Assembly: GCA_013286655.1 (NCBI GenBank)
Contig: JABDFG010000015.1
Coordinates: 1-40,459 of the forward strand
Source: Bacteroidota bacterium
GTDB lineage: Bacteria > Bacteroidota > Bacteroidia > JABDFU01
Direction of reading: 5' to 3'
Length of the DNA stretch: 40,459 bases
Shown: one piece after another, positions 8,723 through 16,192 of the stretch
How the letters are laid out: every line of letters begins with the position of its first letter
Position numbering within the stretch: the first letter of the stretch is position 1
Made by a program: the position numbers and the translations under genes
The notes under the pieces: model-generated
What the model was told of the DNA's origin: nothing
Seen by the model: the letters and a program-made list of their open reading frames with translations, nothing else
Database searches by the model: none

Positions 8723-10238
8723 CGATTTTATAAATGTAGGTTGTTTGATTATCATTCACGGGATTCAGATAATGTACAATAACGTCTACCAGACCAGGCT
8801 CAATAGTAGCCTCATAATGCAGTGAGGGAAAATATTTTTTTAAACTGTCCACACGGGGTTGAATATTTTCTGCTCCCCAAAAAAGAGCATAATTAGGAAA
8901 TCTGTTTTCCGGAAAGTCTTTAACCGTTTCGTAAGCATCTTTTGGCCTGTGGGTTTTCGTAATACCGATCACTCCCCAGGCATTGCTTTGAAATTTACGC
9001 AGATAGAAAAGAGGGGGCATGATGATGCCATCATTATTACTATCATCTACAAGTAACAGGTTGACTGTTTTGTGCGAGAGGTAAGTCATGGATTCTACCC
9101 TGTTTCGTTTTGAATAGGCTACAGAAATTACTAACAAAGGAACGGCGTTCAATGTCCAGAAAAAGATCCAGCAATTCCGCAATAACCGGGTGTTTTTATT
9201 CCAAAAAGAGGAGTTGTTCACAAACTCTGTCCAGCCAATACATCCCAGTATTATAAAAAATGGAATAAAAGGAAAAATAAAGCGCTCCTGTTTATTTGGA
9301 AAAGAAGAGTGGAAAACAAAAAAGAGAAAGGAGGGGAGAAATAGGATGAGTTGTTTTTTCCAGTTTCTGAAATAGCCCAACCAGAAAAAGAGGCCGATGG
9401 GAGGTAAAATAATGGCACTGATCAGAAGGGGATATGTTTCCCAGCTATGTGTGACAAAATCATTCGGGTGCGTTGCGTTAAAATGTACATACTCCATAAA
9501 TTCTGCAAAAGGATGTTTCCATATAACGTAATCAGTAACTCCCTGGATAAGGGCTATTGTTATACTGGTGCCCAGTCCAAAAACAAGTGCGGGAAGCCAT
9601 TTTCGCTCGAAAAGCAAAACCAACCCGATACCCGCTAAAAACAAAGAGCTTTGAAATCGGATCGAAAAAGCGATTCCAGCTATTAAGCCGGCTAACAGAT
9701 AAACGGGTATTTTTTGATACCGGTCATTTTTAATGATTAACCACGTGGGTAGAAGTAAGAATGGAACGCATACAACTTCCACCAGATTCCGGACACTCAG
9801 CATCGGCATAAACCATAAAAGTGCAAGTAATAGTCCAACGGTCCTGGCAACTTTTAGACCTGAATAAAACTCCGTTATTTTGTAGCCATAATATACTACC
9901 AGCAGTGAAAATAAAGCATGTAGAAAGCGGACTACATACATTTTTACCTGGGGATCCAGAATACCCAGGTATTCCAATCCTTTAAACAGTATAAAATGCA
10001 GTCCGGGATAAAACAAGCTATGGCCGCTGGGCGAAATAATTGTAGAGCCTTTAAAAGGTAACCAGTTGCCATAGCATTGGTCAACCCAGGATTGAGCTAT
10101 TTCAATCACCAGAAAATGATCGTCGTGCATACCATACCCCTTGGAAAAAACAACTGCAAGCATCCGGAAAAAAACTGCAAGGCCAAGGATTAACCACAAG
10201 GGGTTCTCATTCCAGTATTTTTTTAAGAATTTTAACAT
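8706..10238 (-). CDS. Polytopic GT39-like membrane glycosyltransferase
   Basis: 510 residues with about ten hydrophobic segments. The first loop, right after the first membrane helix, contains GMHDDHF (residues 36-42), the acidic motif typical of GT-C enzymes of the PMT/ArnT type, and a short soluble domain follows the last helix (about 390-510). Such enzymes move a sugar from a polyprenyl-phosphate donor to an acceptor on the periplasmic side. Donor and acceptor cannot be told from sequence. It lies 25 bases after the LptF/LptG permease gene, compatible with an envelope glycolipid role, and overlaps the SUI1 gene by 17 bases. Confidence 0.82.
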   Translation of the reverse strand: MLKFLKKYWNENPLWLILGLAVFFRMLAVVFSKGYGMHDDHFLVIEIAQSWVDQCYGNWLPFKGSTIISPSGHSLFYPGLHFILFKGLEYLGILDPQVKMYVVRFLHALFSLLVVYYGYKITEFYSGLKVARTVGLLLALLWFMPMLSVRNLVEVVCVPFLLLPTWLIIKNDRYQKIPVYLLAGLIAGIAFSIRFQSSLFLAGIGLVLLFERKWLPALVFGLGTSITIALIQGVTDYVIWKHPFAEFMEYVHFNATHPNDFVTHSWETYPLLISAIILPPIGLFFWLGYFRNWKKQLILFLPSFLFFVFHSSFPNKQERFIFPFIPFFIILGCIGWTEFVNNSSFWNKNTRLLRNCWIFFWTLNAVPLLVISVAYSKRNRVESMTYLSHKTVNLLLVDDSNNDGIIMPPLFYLRKFQSNAWGVIGITKTHRPKDAYETVKDFPENRFPNYALFWGAENIQPRVDSLKKYFPSLHYEATIEPGLVDVIVHYLNPVNDNQTTYIYKIDGAQK

Positions 10239-10242
10239 CGGA

Positions 10243-10250
10243 CGAAGGTA
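10243..10250 (-). promoter_or_regulatory. -7-like box TACCTTCG, four bases before the GT39-like gene
   Basis: One mismatch to TAnnTTTG, with N4 to ATG 10238. It sits in the 25-base gap after the permease gene, so it may give the glycosyltransferase its own start in addition to readthrough. Confidence 0.4.
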
Positions 10251-10263
10251 GCTATTAATGTGT

Positions 10264-11346
10264 CTATTTGGGAGCCATTTTTAGCAGGTAATAGGCAAGA
10301 AAGCTATAAAGAATATTCGGGATCCAAACAGCTATAAAGGGGGAAAGTTGTCCGCTGGCGGCAAACGTAGCCGAAACCTGCATAAATAATATGTAGGAAA
10401 AACTTATAATAAGTCCAAATCCGATATGCATTCCAATCCCTCCACGGACTTTCCGACTGCTTAAAGAAACTCCAATCAGTGTCAAAATAAATGTGGCAAA
10501 TGGCATTGCAATCCGTTTGTGCTTTTCAATTTCAAATAATTCAATATTTGGGCTGCCTTTCTCCTGTTCGTCGCGAATGTATTTGTTTAGTTCGGGGCTT
10601 GTCATGGTTTCAATACTACTGGCTTTTCGGCCAAAATCGAGTGGTTTCATGGCAATGGAAGTGTCCAACAATTGCCCCCGGATCAGAACTTCTTTTTCGC
10701 CATAAGTTTTCCGGATCACATAGTTTTGAATTTGCCATTTACCTGTTACGCTGTCCCATTTTACACCATCTGAAATAAGTTTGTAATAAAGTTGATTGTT
10801 TTTTATTTTTTCCATGGAAAATTTTGGGCCGAAATTCCGGTCATTGTCATAACGTTCGATGTACATAAATGTCCCCGGTTCATTAACAGATTGTAAATGA
10901 ATGTTCCATTTATCATGGTGGTATTTACCATTAACATATTGATCTTCAAAATTTTGCCTTTTCTTGTTCGCATGCGGAATAAGATAGCTGTTTAAAAGTA
11001 AGGAGGAGGAGAAAATCAAGGAGGATGCCAGCATATAGGGATAAAGCATGCGCCAAAAGCTAAGCCCGCTGCTTAGAATGGCCACAATTTCGGACCGGTC
11101 GGCCATTCTGGAAGTAAAAAAAATGACGGCAATGAATGTGAAGAGGGGACTAAACAGGTTGACGATATAAGGAATGAAATTGAAGTAATAATCAATAATA
11201 ATAGCGTGTAAGGGGGCCTTCTTACTGACAAAACTTTCGATCTTTTCAGAAATATCAAAAACAATTACGATGATAATAATAAGGGAAATGGAGAGAAAGA
11301 AGGTTCCCAGAAATTTTAACAGGATGTATTTGTCTATTTTTTTCAC
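10264..11346 (-). CDS. LptF/LptG family lipopolysaccharide export permease
   Basis: 360 residues of the YjgP/YjgQ family. The start is GTG at 11346, giving MKKIDKYILLKF, the usual N-terminus of this family. There is one membrane segment at about 12-32, two more at about 50-75 and 95-120, a periplasmic beta-jellyroll-type domain (about 125-265) and three C-terminal helices (about 275-355). In the Lpt system two such proteins form the membrane part of the ABC transporter (with LptB) that pulls LPS out of the inner membrane. The sequence does not let me choose between LptF and LptG. A -7 box four bases before the GTG supports this start. Confidence 0.92.
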   Translation of the reverse strand: MKKIDKYILLKFLGTFFLSISLIIIIVIVFDISEKIESFVSKKAPLHAIIIDYYFNFIPYIVNLFSPLFTFIAVIFFTSRMADRSEIVAILSSGLSFWRMLYPYMLASSLIFSSSLLLNSYLIPHANKKRQNFEDQYVNGKYHHDKWNIHLQSVNEPGTFMYIERYDNDRNFGPKFSMEKIKNNQLYYKLISDGVKWDSVTGKWQIQNYVIRKTYGEKEVLIRGQLLDTSIAMKPLDFGRKASSIETMTSPELNKYIRDEQEKGSPNIELFEIEKHKRIAMPFATFILTLIGVSLSSRKVRGGIGMHIGFGLIISFSYILFMQVSATFAASGQLSPFIAVWIPNILYSFLAYYLLKMAPK

Positions 11347-11350
11347 CCAG

Positions 11351-11358
11351 CAAATGTA
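11351..11358 (-). promoter_or_regulatory. -7 box TACATTTG, four bases before the LptF/LptG start
   Basis: Exact TAnnTTTG on the minus strand (CAAATGTA on plus), N4 before GTG 11346. A TTTG at 11375-11378 could be a -33 element, but its spacing of 16 is shorter than the usual ~19-21. Confidence 0.6.
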
Positions 11359-11409
11359 CCTTTTCCCCTCCTTGCAAAAAAGTAGTTCATCCTAACCTGG
11401 AGAATTAAA

Positions 11410-11440
11410 TTTGGTGAATATTTAAAAATAGCTATCTTTG
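11410..11440 (+). promoter_or_regulatory. Bacteroidota-type promoter of first small lipoprotein gene
   Basis: TTTG at 11410-11413 and TATCTTTG at 11433-11440, separated by 19 bases, match the -33/-7 arrangement of the Bacteroidota primary sigma factor. The leader that follows contains TTAACCAAAA (11448-11457), also present before the paralogous gene at 11885-11894. Confidence 0.8.
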
Positions 11441-11469
11441 CGCCCGGTTAACCAAAAACAATTAAACCA

Positions 11470-11739
11470 ATGAAAAAGGTACTTACACTCGTTGCATTCG
11501 CAGGAATGGTAACATTCGTTGCATGTGGTCCAAGCGCTGAAGAAAAAGCCGCAATGGAAAAGAAAAAGCAAGATTCTATCGCAATGGTAGAAAAAGCAAA
11601 AGCTGATTCAGTTTCTGCCGCTATGGCAAAAATGGAACAAGCCAAGCAGGATTCTATTGCTAAAGCGATGGAACAAATGAAAGCTGATTCTACTGCCAAA
11701 GCTGAAGAAGCTGGCAAAAAGGGCGGAAAGAAAAAGTAA
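11470..11739 (+). CDS. Small Ala/Lys-rich lipoprotein (paralogue 1)
   Basis: 89 residues. A signal peptide ends in a lipobox (FVAC, Cys19). The mature ~71 residues are almost entirely Ala, Lys, Glu, Met, Asp and Ser, with repeated KxDS blocks (QDSI, ADSV, QDSI, ADST) spaced 11, 15 and 12 residues apart, and a basic tail GKKGGKKK. This suggests a long amphipathic helix or coiled coil tethered by lipid at one end, with Lys at the other. It superficially resembles Braun's lipoprotein in size and layout, but I see no homology that proves this. It has a strong predicted promoter and terminator and is followed by a close paralogue. Function unknown. Confidence 0.85.
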   Translation: MKKVLTLVAFAGMVTFVACGPSAEEKAAMEKKKQDSIAMVEKAKADSVSAAMAKMEQAKQDSIAKAMEQMKADSTAKAEEAGKKGGKKK

Positions 11740-11761
11740 TATTTCTTCCAATCAGAACAAG

Positions 11762-11791
11762 ATAAATCCCGGCTAATTAGCCGGGATTTAT
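11762..11791 (+). terminator. Perfect 30-base palindrome, likely terminator
   Basis: ATAAATCCCGGCTAA is followed directly by its exact reverse complement, giving a stem of up to 13-15 pairs with a minimal loop, then TTGTTT. It sits 22 bases after the first lipoprotein stop and separates the two paralogues. Confidence 0.8.
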
Positions 11792-11867
11792 TGTTTAAGA
11801 TGACTTTATGAACAGTCGAGTATTGAAAATTATTTGAGGGCGGCCTGTGTTTTTTGGCGGATAAAGA

Positions 11868-11875
11868 TAACTTTG
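11868..11875 (+). promoter_or_regulatory. -7 box TAACTTTG of second small lipoprotein gene
   Basis: Exact TAnnTTTG, 32 bases before ATG 11908. No clear -33 element is seen. The leader repeats the TTAACCAAAA motif (11885-11894) found before paralogue 1 at nearly the same distance from the start codon. Confidence 0.65.
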
Positions 11876-11907
11876 CATCTGAATTTAACCAAAACTCAAA
11901 CAAGAAA

Positions 11908-12174
11908 ATGAAAAAATCCCTTAGTATTTTAGCTTTTGCAGGCTTGCTTGCAATTGTTGCCTGTGGTCCTAGCGCTGAAGATAAGGCTGCTATGGATAAA
12001 AAGAAACAGGATTCTATTGCAAAGGCTGATTCTATTTCTGCTGCTTCCGCTGCTGCTGCTGCGACTGCTGAAAAGATGAAGCAGGATTCTATCAGTTCTG
12101 CTATGGAAAAAGCTAAGGCTGATTCTGTTGCAATGGCTGGTGATGGTAAAAAAGAAGGCAAGAAGAAAAAGTAA
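11908..12174 (+). CDS. Small Ala/Lys-rich lipoprotein (paralogue 2)
   Basis: 88 residues from ATG 11908; the open frame extends 18 codons upstream, but those overlap the promoter and would spoil the signal peptide. Lipobox IVAC with Cys19, then GPSAEDKAAMDKKKQDSI, nearly identical to paralogue 1 (GPSAEEKAAMEKKKQDSI). The centre has an alanine run and repeated DSI/DSV blocks, and the tail is GKKEGKKKK. Clearly a tandem duplicate that kept promoter, leader motif and terminator as a separate unit. Predicted to be a helical, membrane-anchored lipoprotein of unknown function. Confidence 0.85.
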   Translation: MKKSLSILAFAGLLAIVACGPSAEDKAAMDKKKQDSIAKADSISAASAAAAATAEKMKQDSISSAMEKAKADSVAMAGDGKKEGKKKK

Positions 12175-12196
12175 TTCTACTTTGTCTGAAATTAAG

Positions 12197-12230
12197 AGGG
12201 TCTTGGTTTTTCAGGACCCTTTTTTATTTT
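12197..12230 (+). terminator. Rho-independent terminator after lipoprotein 2
   Basis: Stem AGGGTC (12197-12202) pairs with GACCCT (12215-12220), followed by a T-rich run to 12230. It also lies at the 3' end of the convergent small Cys-rich gene. Confidence 0.75.
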
Positions 12231-12358
12231 CAGGTACTACAGCCTCCGGCGCAGCCTTTTGAACATTTTTTTGTGCGATGGGATTTGTAACCCCGATAGG
12301 ACAAGTAGGCTAACGCGGCTGCGAAAATTACGTATACGAATAACTGCTGCATGTTCAT
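12230..12358 (-). CDS. FeoB-associated-type small Cys-rich membrane protein
   Basis: 42 residues, a short gene supported by family pattern: one membrane helix (about residues 5-20), a basic stretch, then KKCSKGCAGGC with Cys32, Cys36 and Cys40. This layout matches the FeoB-associated Cys-rich membrane protein family (PF12669 type), usually linked to ferrous iron uptake. No feo gene is nearby. A second ATG at 12352 is an alternative start. A -7 box (TAACTTTG) lies five bases before ATG 12358. It is divergent from the E1 gene. The role is inferred from the family only. Confidence 0.7.
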   Translation of the reverse strand: MNMQQLFVYVIFAAALAYLSYRGYKSHRTKKCSKGCAGGCST

Positions 12359-12363
12359 TTGTT

Positions 12364-12371
12364 CAAAGTTA
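12364..12371 (-). promoter_or_regulatory. -7 box TAACTTTG of the small Cys-rich gene
   Basis: Exact TAnnTTTG on the minus strand, five bases before ATG 12358 or eleven before ATG 12352. The transcript would start at or within a few bases of the first ATG. Confidence 0.5.
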
Positions 12372-12400
12372 GTATTTTTACAGGGCATTTTGATTTTTTT

Positions 12401-14401
12401 ATGATAACATCTGCAACGCCAATAGTGTTTGATAGAAAAGAGTATACGGATGATATTCTTTTGAGTTTGTACAGAGGTGTTTTAAAACCAAGGATGATCG
12501 AGGAGAAAATGCTGCTCTTGTTAAGGCAGGGGAGGATCGCTAAATGGTTTTCGGGGATCGGACAGGAAGCGGGATCGGTTGGAATTGGGATGGGGCTGGA
12601 GCGGGATGAATTTATTTTGCCTATGCATAGAAACCTGGGAGTATTCACTTCCCGGGAGATTCCTTTGAACAGGCTTTTTTCTCAATTCCAGGGAAAGCCG
12701 GGTGGTTTCACCAAGGGAAGGGATCGGTCTTTTCATTTTGGAACGCAGGAATATAATATAGTCGGAATGATCTCCCACCTGGGACCGCAAATGGGAATTG
12801 CGGATGGAATCGCTCTAGCGAATAAGCTGAAGCGAAATAAAAAGGTGGTGGTTGTGTTTACGGGTGATGGAGGGGCCAGTGAGGGGGATTTTCATGAGAG
12901 TGTAAATGTTGCGGCGGTTTGGGATCTGCCGGTGATTTTTGCAATTGAAAATAATGGATATGGTTTGTCCACTCCTTCGAATGAACAATTCCGGTGTAAG
13001 CAATTTATTGATAAGGCCATTGGTTACGGTATAGAAGGAGTGCAGGTGGATGGGAACAATGTATTGGAGGTATATGATAAAGTGAGAGAACTTGCAGCAT
13101 CTATCCGTGAAAATCCGAGGCCGGTGTTACTGGAACTGATGACTTTCCGGATGCGTGGTCATGAGGAAGCTTCAGGTACGAAATATGTGCCCAAGGAATT
13201 ACTGGAAGTATGGGGACGTAAAGACCCTCTGCATAATTTTGAGCGTTATTTGCTGGAACAAAATATCCTGTCCAAAGAAATGATTGATAAATACCGGGAG
13301 GAGATTAAACAGGAAATTGAAGTGGGACTGGAAATTGCGTCCGGGGAGCACTTGCCAACGCCGGATACGGCTGTGGAATTAAGGGAAATGTATGCGGCTT
13401 TTGGGAATAGTGAAATCCCTGTTACTTCATCTAAAACAACGAGTAAACGTTTGATAGATGCGATTTCGGATGGGCTGGGAATGGCGATGGAGAAGTATGA
13501 GAACCTGGTGTTGATGGGCCAGGATATTGCGGATTATGGAGGAGTATTTAAGATTACGGATGGCTTTGTGGAGAAATTCGGAAAGGAAAGAGTTCGCAAT
13601 ACTCCCCTGTGTGAATCGGCTATTATTGGTGCAGGTTTTGGTTTGGCGATCAGCGGATACAAGGCTATGGTTGAAATGCAGTTTGCAGATTTTGTGACGG
13701 AGGGGATGACGCAGATTGTCAATAATCTTGCTAAATCTCATTACCGTTGGGGACAATCTGCAGATGTGGTGATCCGTATGCCCACCGGTGCAGCTGTTGG
13801 AGCAGGACCTTTTCATTCTCAAAGTAATGAAGCCTGGTTTTTTCATACGCCGGGATTGAAGGTGCTGTATCCGGCTTTTCCGAGGGATGCAAAGGGCTTA
13901 CTCCTGGCGGCTTTTGAAGATACTAATCCGGTGCTCTTTTTTGAACACAAGGCCTTGTATAGAAGTATTACCCAGGAAGTACCGGATGATTATTATACCA
14001 TTGAAATGGGGAAGGCAAATCTGCTTCGGGAAGGGACCTCTGTTTCGATCGTTTCTTATGGATTGGGAGTACACTGGGCGCTGGATGTTCTGGACAGGCA
14101 TCCGGAAATATCTGCGGATCTGATTGATCTGCGTTGCCTTGTTCCACTTGATAAAGAAGCGCTTATCCGTTCAGTCAAAAAAACCGGCCGAGCTTTGGTT
14201 TTGCATGAGGATACTTTAAGGGGTGGAATAGGAGGGGAGTTGTCCGCAATTATTTCGGAAAATTGTTTTGAATACCTGGATGCTCCTGTTGTGAGAAGCG
14301 GAAGTCTGGATACGGCGGTCCCTATGAATGCAGAACTGGAAGGAAATTTTTTGCCGATTGCACGATTCGAAAAAGCTTTACTGGATTTAATCAACTATTG
14401 A
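12401..14401 (+). CDS. Fused alpha/beta E1 component of 2-oxoacid (branched-chain type) dehydrogenase
   Basis: 666 residues from ATG 12401 (an in-frame TTG at 12359 is less likely). Residues about 20-335 are the E1 alpha part with the thiamine pyrophosphate motif GDGGASEGDFHES (starting at Gly155) and ENNGYG. Residues about 345-666 are the E1 beta part (transketolase pyrimidine and C-terminal domains), including RNTPLCESAIIGAGFGLA and the conserved QFADF region. Alpha and beta are separate subunits in most branched-chain 2-oxoacid dehydrogenases; the single-chain form is common in Bacteroidota. It would decarboxylate 2-oxo acids from Val, Leu and Ile and pass the acyl group to a lipoyl E2, not encoded here. 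Substrate preference is inferred. Confidence 0.92.
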   Translation: MITSATPIVFDRKEYTDDILLSLYRGVLKPRMIEEKMLLLLRQGRIAKWFSGIGQEAGSVGIGMGLERDEFILPMHRNLGVFTSREIPLNRLFSQFQGKPGGFTKGRDRSFHFGTQEYNIVGMISHLGPQMGIADGIALANKLKRNKKVVVVFTGDGGASEGDFHESVNVAAVWDLPVIFAIENNGYGLSTPSNEQFRCKQFIDKAIGYGIEGVQVDGNNVLEVYDKVRELAASIRENPRPVLLELMTFRMRGHEEASGTKYVPKELLEVWGRKDPLHNFERYLLEQNILSKEMIDKYREEIKQEIEVGLEIASGEHLPTPDTAVELREMYAAFGNSEIPVTSSKTTSKRLIDAISDGLGMAMEKYENLVLMGQDIADYGGVFKITDGFVEKFGKERVRNTPLCESAIIGAGFGLAISGYKAMVEMQFADFVTEGMTQIVNNLAKSHYRWGQSADVVIRMPTGAAVGAGPFHSQSNEAWFFHTPGLKVLYPAFPRDAKGLLLAAFEDTNPVLFFEHKALYRSITQEVPDDYYTIEMGKANLLREGTSVSIVSYGLGVHWALDVLDRHPEISADLIDLRCLVPLDKEALIRSVKKTGRALVLHEDTLRGGIGGELSAIISENCFEYLDAPVVRSGSLDTAVPMNAELEGNFLPIARFEKALLDLINY

Positions 14402-14404
14402 TTT

Positions 14405-15070
14405 TTGACTACCCGGGAACGATTTGATAAGGTTTTAGCTTATTTCCAGAAGAATCAGCCTGTCGCGGAGACGGAGTTACAGTACAAAAATCCTTATGAA
14501 TTACTGGTAGCGGTTATTTTATCAGCACAGTGTACGGATAAACGGGTGAATATGGTTACACCTGCTTTGTTCAGAGCTTTTCCCCAACCGGAGGTGATGG
14601 CGGAGGCTTCCTGGGAGGAGGTTTTTCAATATATTAAAAGTATCAGTTATCCGAATAACAAGGCCCGGCACCTGGTGGGTATGGCTAAAATGCTGGTGAA
14701 TGAATTTAAAGGTGTGGTACCTTCGGATATTGATGAACTTCAGAAGATGCCCGGTGTTGGAAGGAAAACGGCCAATGTGATCGCTTCTGTTGTGTATGAT
14801 AAGCCGGCTCTGGCTGTGGATACACATGTGTTCCGGGTTTCTGCCCGCCTGGGTCTGACCAGGAATGCGAAAACTCCTTTGGAAACAGAAAGACAACTGG
14901 TTAAGTATATTCCGGAGATTCTTATTCCGATTGCCCACCATTGGCTTATTCTGCATGGCCGTTATGTTTGTCTGGCCCGCACTCCTCAATGTGCGAAATG
15001 TGGGCTCAGGGATTATTGCAAGTATTATGCTAAGTTGGTGGGGCTTAATTCCGGATCAACAAAGGATTGA
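14405..15070 (+). CDS. nth: Endonuclease III (DNA glycosylase/AP lyase)
   Basis: 221 residues. The only reasonable start is TTG 14405, three bases after the E1 stop and in the same frame. The helix-hairpin-helix LQKMPGVGRKTANV with catalytic Lys121 and the catalytic Asp139 (AVDTHV) are present. The [4Fe-4S] ligands Cys189, Cys196, Cys199 and Cys205 fit C-X6-C-X2-C-X5-C. It removes oxidised pyrimidines from DNA and cleaves the abasic site. Probably translated from the E1 mRNA by coupling. The last 26 bases overlap the convergent DUF2279 gene. Confidence 0.95.
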   Translation: MTTRERFDKVLAYFQKNQPVAETELQYKNPYELLVAVILSAQCTDKRVNMVTPALFRAFPQPEVMAEASWEEVFQYIKSISYPNNKARHLVGMAKMLVNEFKGVVPSDIDELQKMPGVGRKTANVIASVVYDKPALAVDTHVFRVSARLGLTRNAKTPLETERQLVKYIPEILIPIAHHWLILHGRYVCLARTPQCAKCGLRDYCKYYAKLVGLNSGSTKD

Positions 15071-15980
15071 ACCGCATTTTATGATTCCGGCTGAATTCAA
15101 AGGAGGGAGAGGGTATTTTAACAATGTTCAGCAGTTCCAGGCCTGGTTTAAGTAAAACGCTATTGGTCGGAATCCTGGTGAAATCAATGTCTGTTCCAAT
15201 GTACCATTGCCGGTAGCGGTCAAACTGTAAGTCGTTTCCGTTCTGATCTTTCAGAACGGGGTTTTCGCGTCCTCCCAGCAAACCTGTTACGCCCTGGCCT
15301 GCGGCAATGTTTAACCATTTTGGAAAGTCTTTTCCAACCGGTAAAACAGAGGCAATGTTGCAGGATAACCAGATTTGCTGACTGTTGTAATCTTTTAGCA
15401 GTCGTTGTGCTGTGCTTTCTCCGAGGAGATCGGGCCGATAATAAGCATAAATGCTTTTTCGCCAGCCTATTTTCAGGGTTATTTTTTGTTCGCCAAAAGC
15501 TATTTGCTGGCCGGCAAATAGCCCGGCTCCGGCTATATTTGCGGCCATGTCTCCCCAGGAGAATCCCCACGCTTCTGAAAAGCCATCAAATACTTCTATG
15601 CTGGTTAAAAAAATCATGGCTACTGTTGCTCCTCCACAGGTTGCCTGTACATTGTTTTTTCCTGACCAGCGAAAGAGGTTGTAACACCCATAAGCGACGT
15701 TATAGGCTGTGGCACTATGTCCTAATTTATCCATCTGAAACCATTCTGCATTGTCATTGAAAAAGTGAAACCTGGTTTTTGAAAATTTTTTGTACCAGGT
15801 TTTATATAAAAGTGACATGGATACAGCATAGATGATGCTTGTACCTACCAGCACGCCCGAAAAGCGTGCGTTGTTGTTTATCGGTGAGGGTTGAAGAAAG
15901 CTATTGAGGTCATTTTGTGCCGTTACGAACCGGAAGGCACCGGAAAGGGTAAAAATCAGACAAAGTAATCGCAACTTCAT
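15045..15980 (-). CDS. DUF2279 (YfiM-like) envelope protein
   Basis: 311 residues. A signal peptide ends near VTAQ (about residue 21). A hydrophobic helix at about 43-62 and the family motif MDKLGHSATAYN (about 83-94) followed by EVFDGFSEAWGFSWGDMAANIAGA identify DUF2279. The His/Asp residues and Gly-rich membrane region are conserved in this family, whose function is unknown. The C-terminal third (about 175-311) looks beta-rich. The gene overlaps xseB by four bases and is the last gene of the leu-xse run; its end overlaps nth by 26 bases. Confidence 0.8.
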   Translation of the reverse strand: MKLRLLCLIFTLSGAFRFVTAQNDLNSFLQPSPINNNARFSGVLVGTSIIYAVSMSLLYKTWYKKFSKTRFHFFNDNAEWFQMDKLGHSATAYNVAYGCYNLFRWSGKNNVQATCGGATVAMIFLTSIEVFDGFSEAWGFSWGDMAANIAGAGLFAGQQIAFGEQKITLKIGWRKSIYAYYRPDLLGESTAQRLLKDYNSQQIWLSCNIASVLPVGKDFPKWLNIAAGQGVTGLLGGRENPVLKDQNGNDLQFDRYRQWYIGTDIDFTRIPTNSVLLKPGLELLNIVKIPSPSFEFSRNHKMRFNPLLIRN

Positions 15981-16192
15981 TGAGTAGGTGGCGTTTTTGT
16001 TTCCATCTGTTTAATGATATTGTTTACTTCCATTTCCGTGGAACGTAATTTCGTCTGACAAAAGGTGATCAGTTGGGATGCTCTTTTTACTTTTTCGGCA
16101 AGGACATCCACCGAAACGGATTCGTTTTCAATTTCCGATGCTATTTTTTTTAATTCCGCATAGGCAGATTCATAGCTCTGATTGTCTTCCAT
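15977..16192 (-). CDS. xseB: Exodeoxyribonuclease VII small subunit
   Basis: 71 residues, the typical length of XseB. It is helical and charged, with SYESAYAELKKIASEIEN at the start, the family signature, and a central VSVDVLAEKVKRA segment. XseB assembles in several copies onto XseA to form the single-strand-specific exonuclease. The gene overlaps the end of xseA by 23 bases and the start of the DUF2279 gene by four bases, so it is co-translated with both. Confidence 0.92.
   Translation of the reverse strand: MEDNQSYESAYAELKKIASEIENESVSVDVLAEKVKRASQLITFCQTKLRSTEMEVNNIIKQMETKTPPTQ

Noticed and set aside
11448-12161. A 237-codon minus-strand open frame spanning both small lipoprotein genes
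   Set aside because: It is antisense to two genes with signal peptides, promoters and terminators. Its Ala/Ser-rich low-complexity sequence results from the repetitive codons of the real genes.
14402-14407. E1 and endonuclease III as a single fused protein with a recoded TGA
   Set aside because: TGA ends several other genes in the window (for example leuA, leuB, xseB), so it is an ordinary stop codon here.
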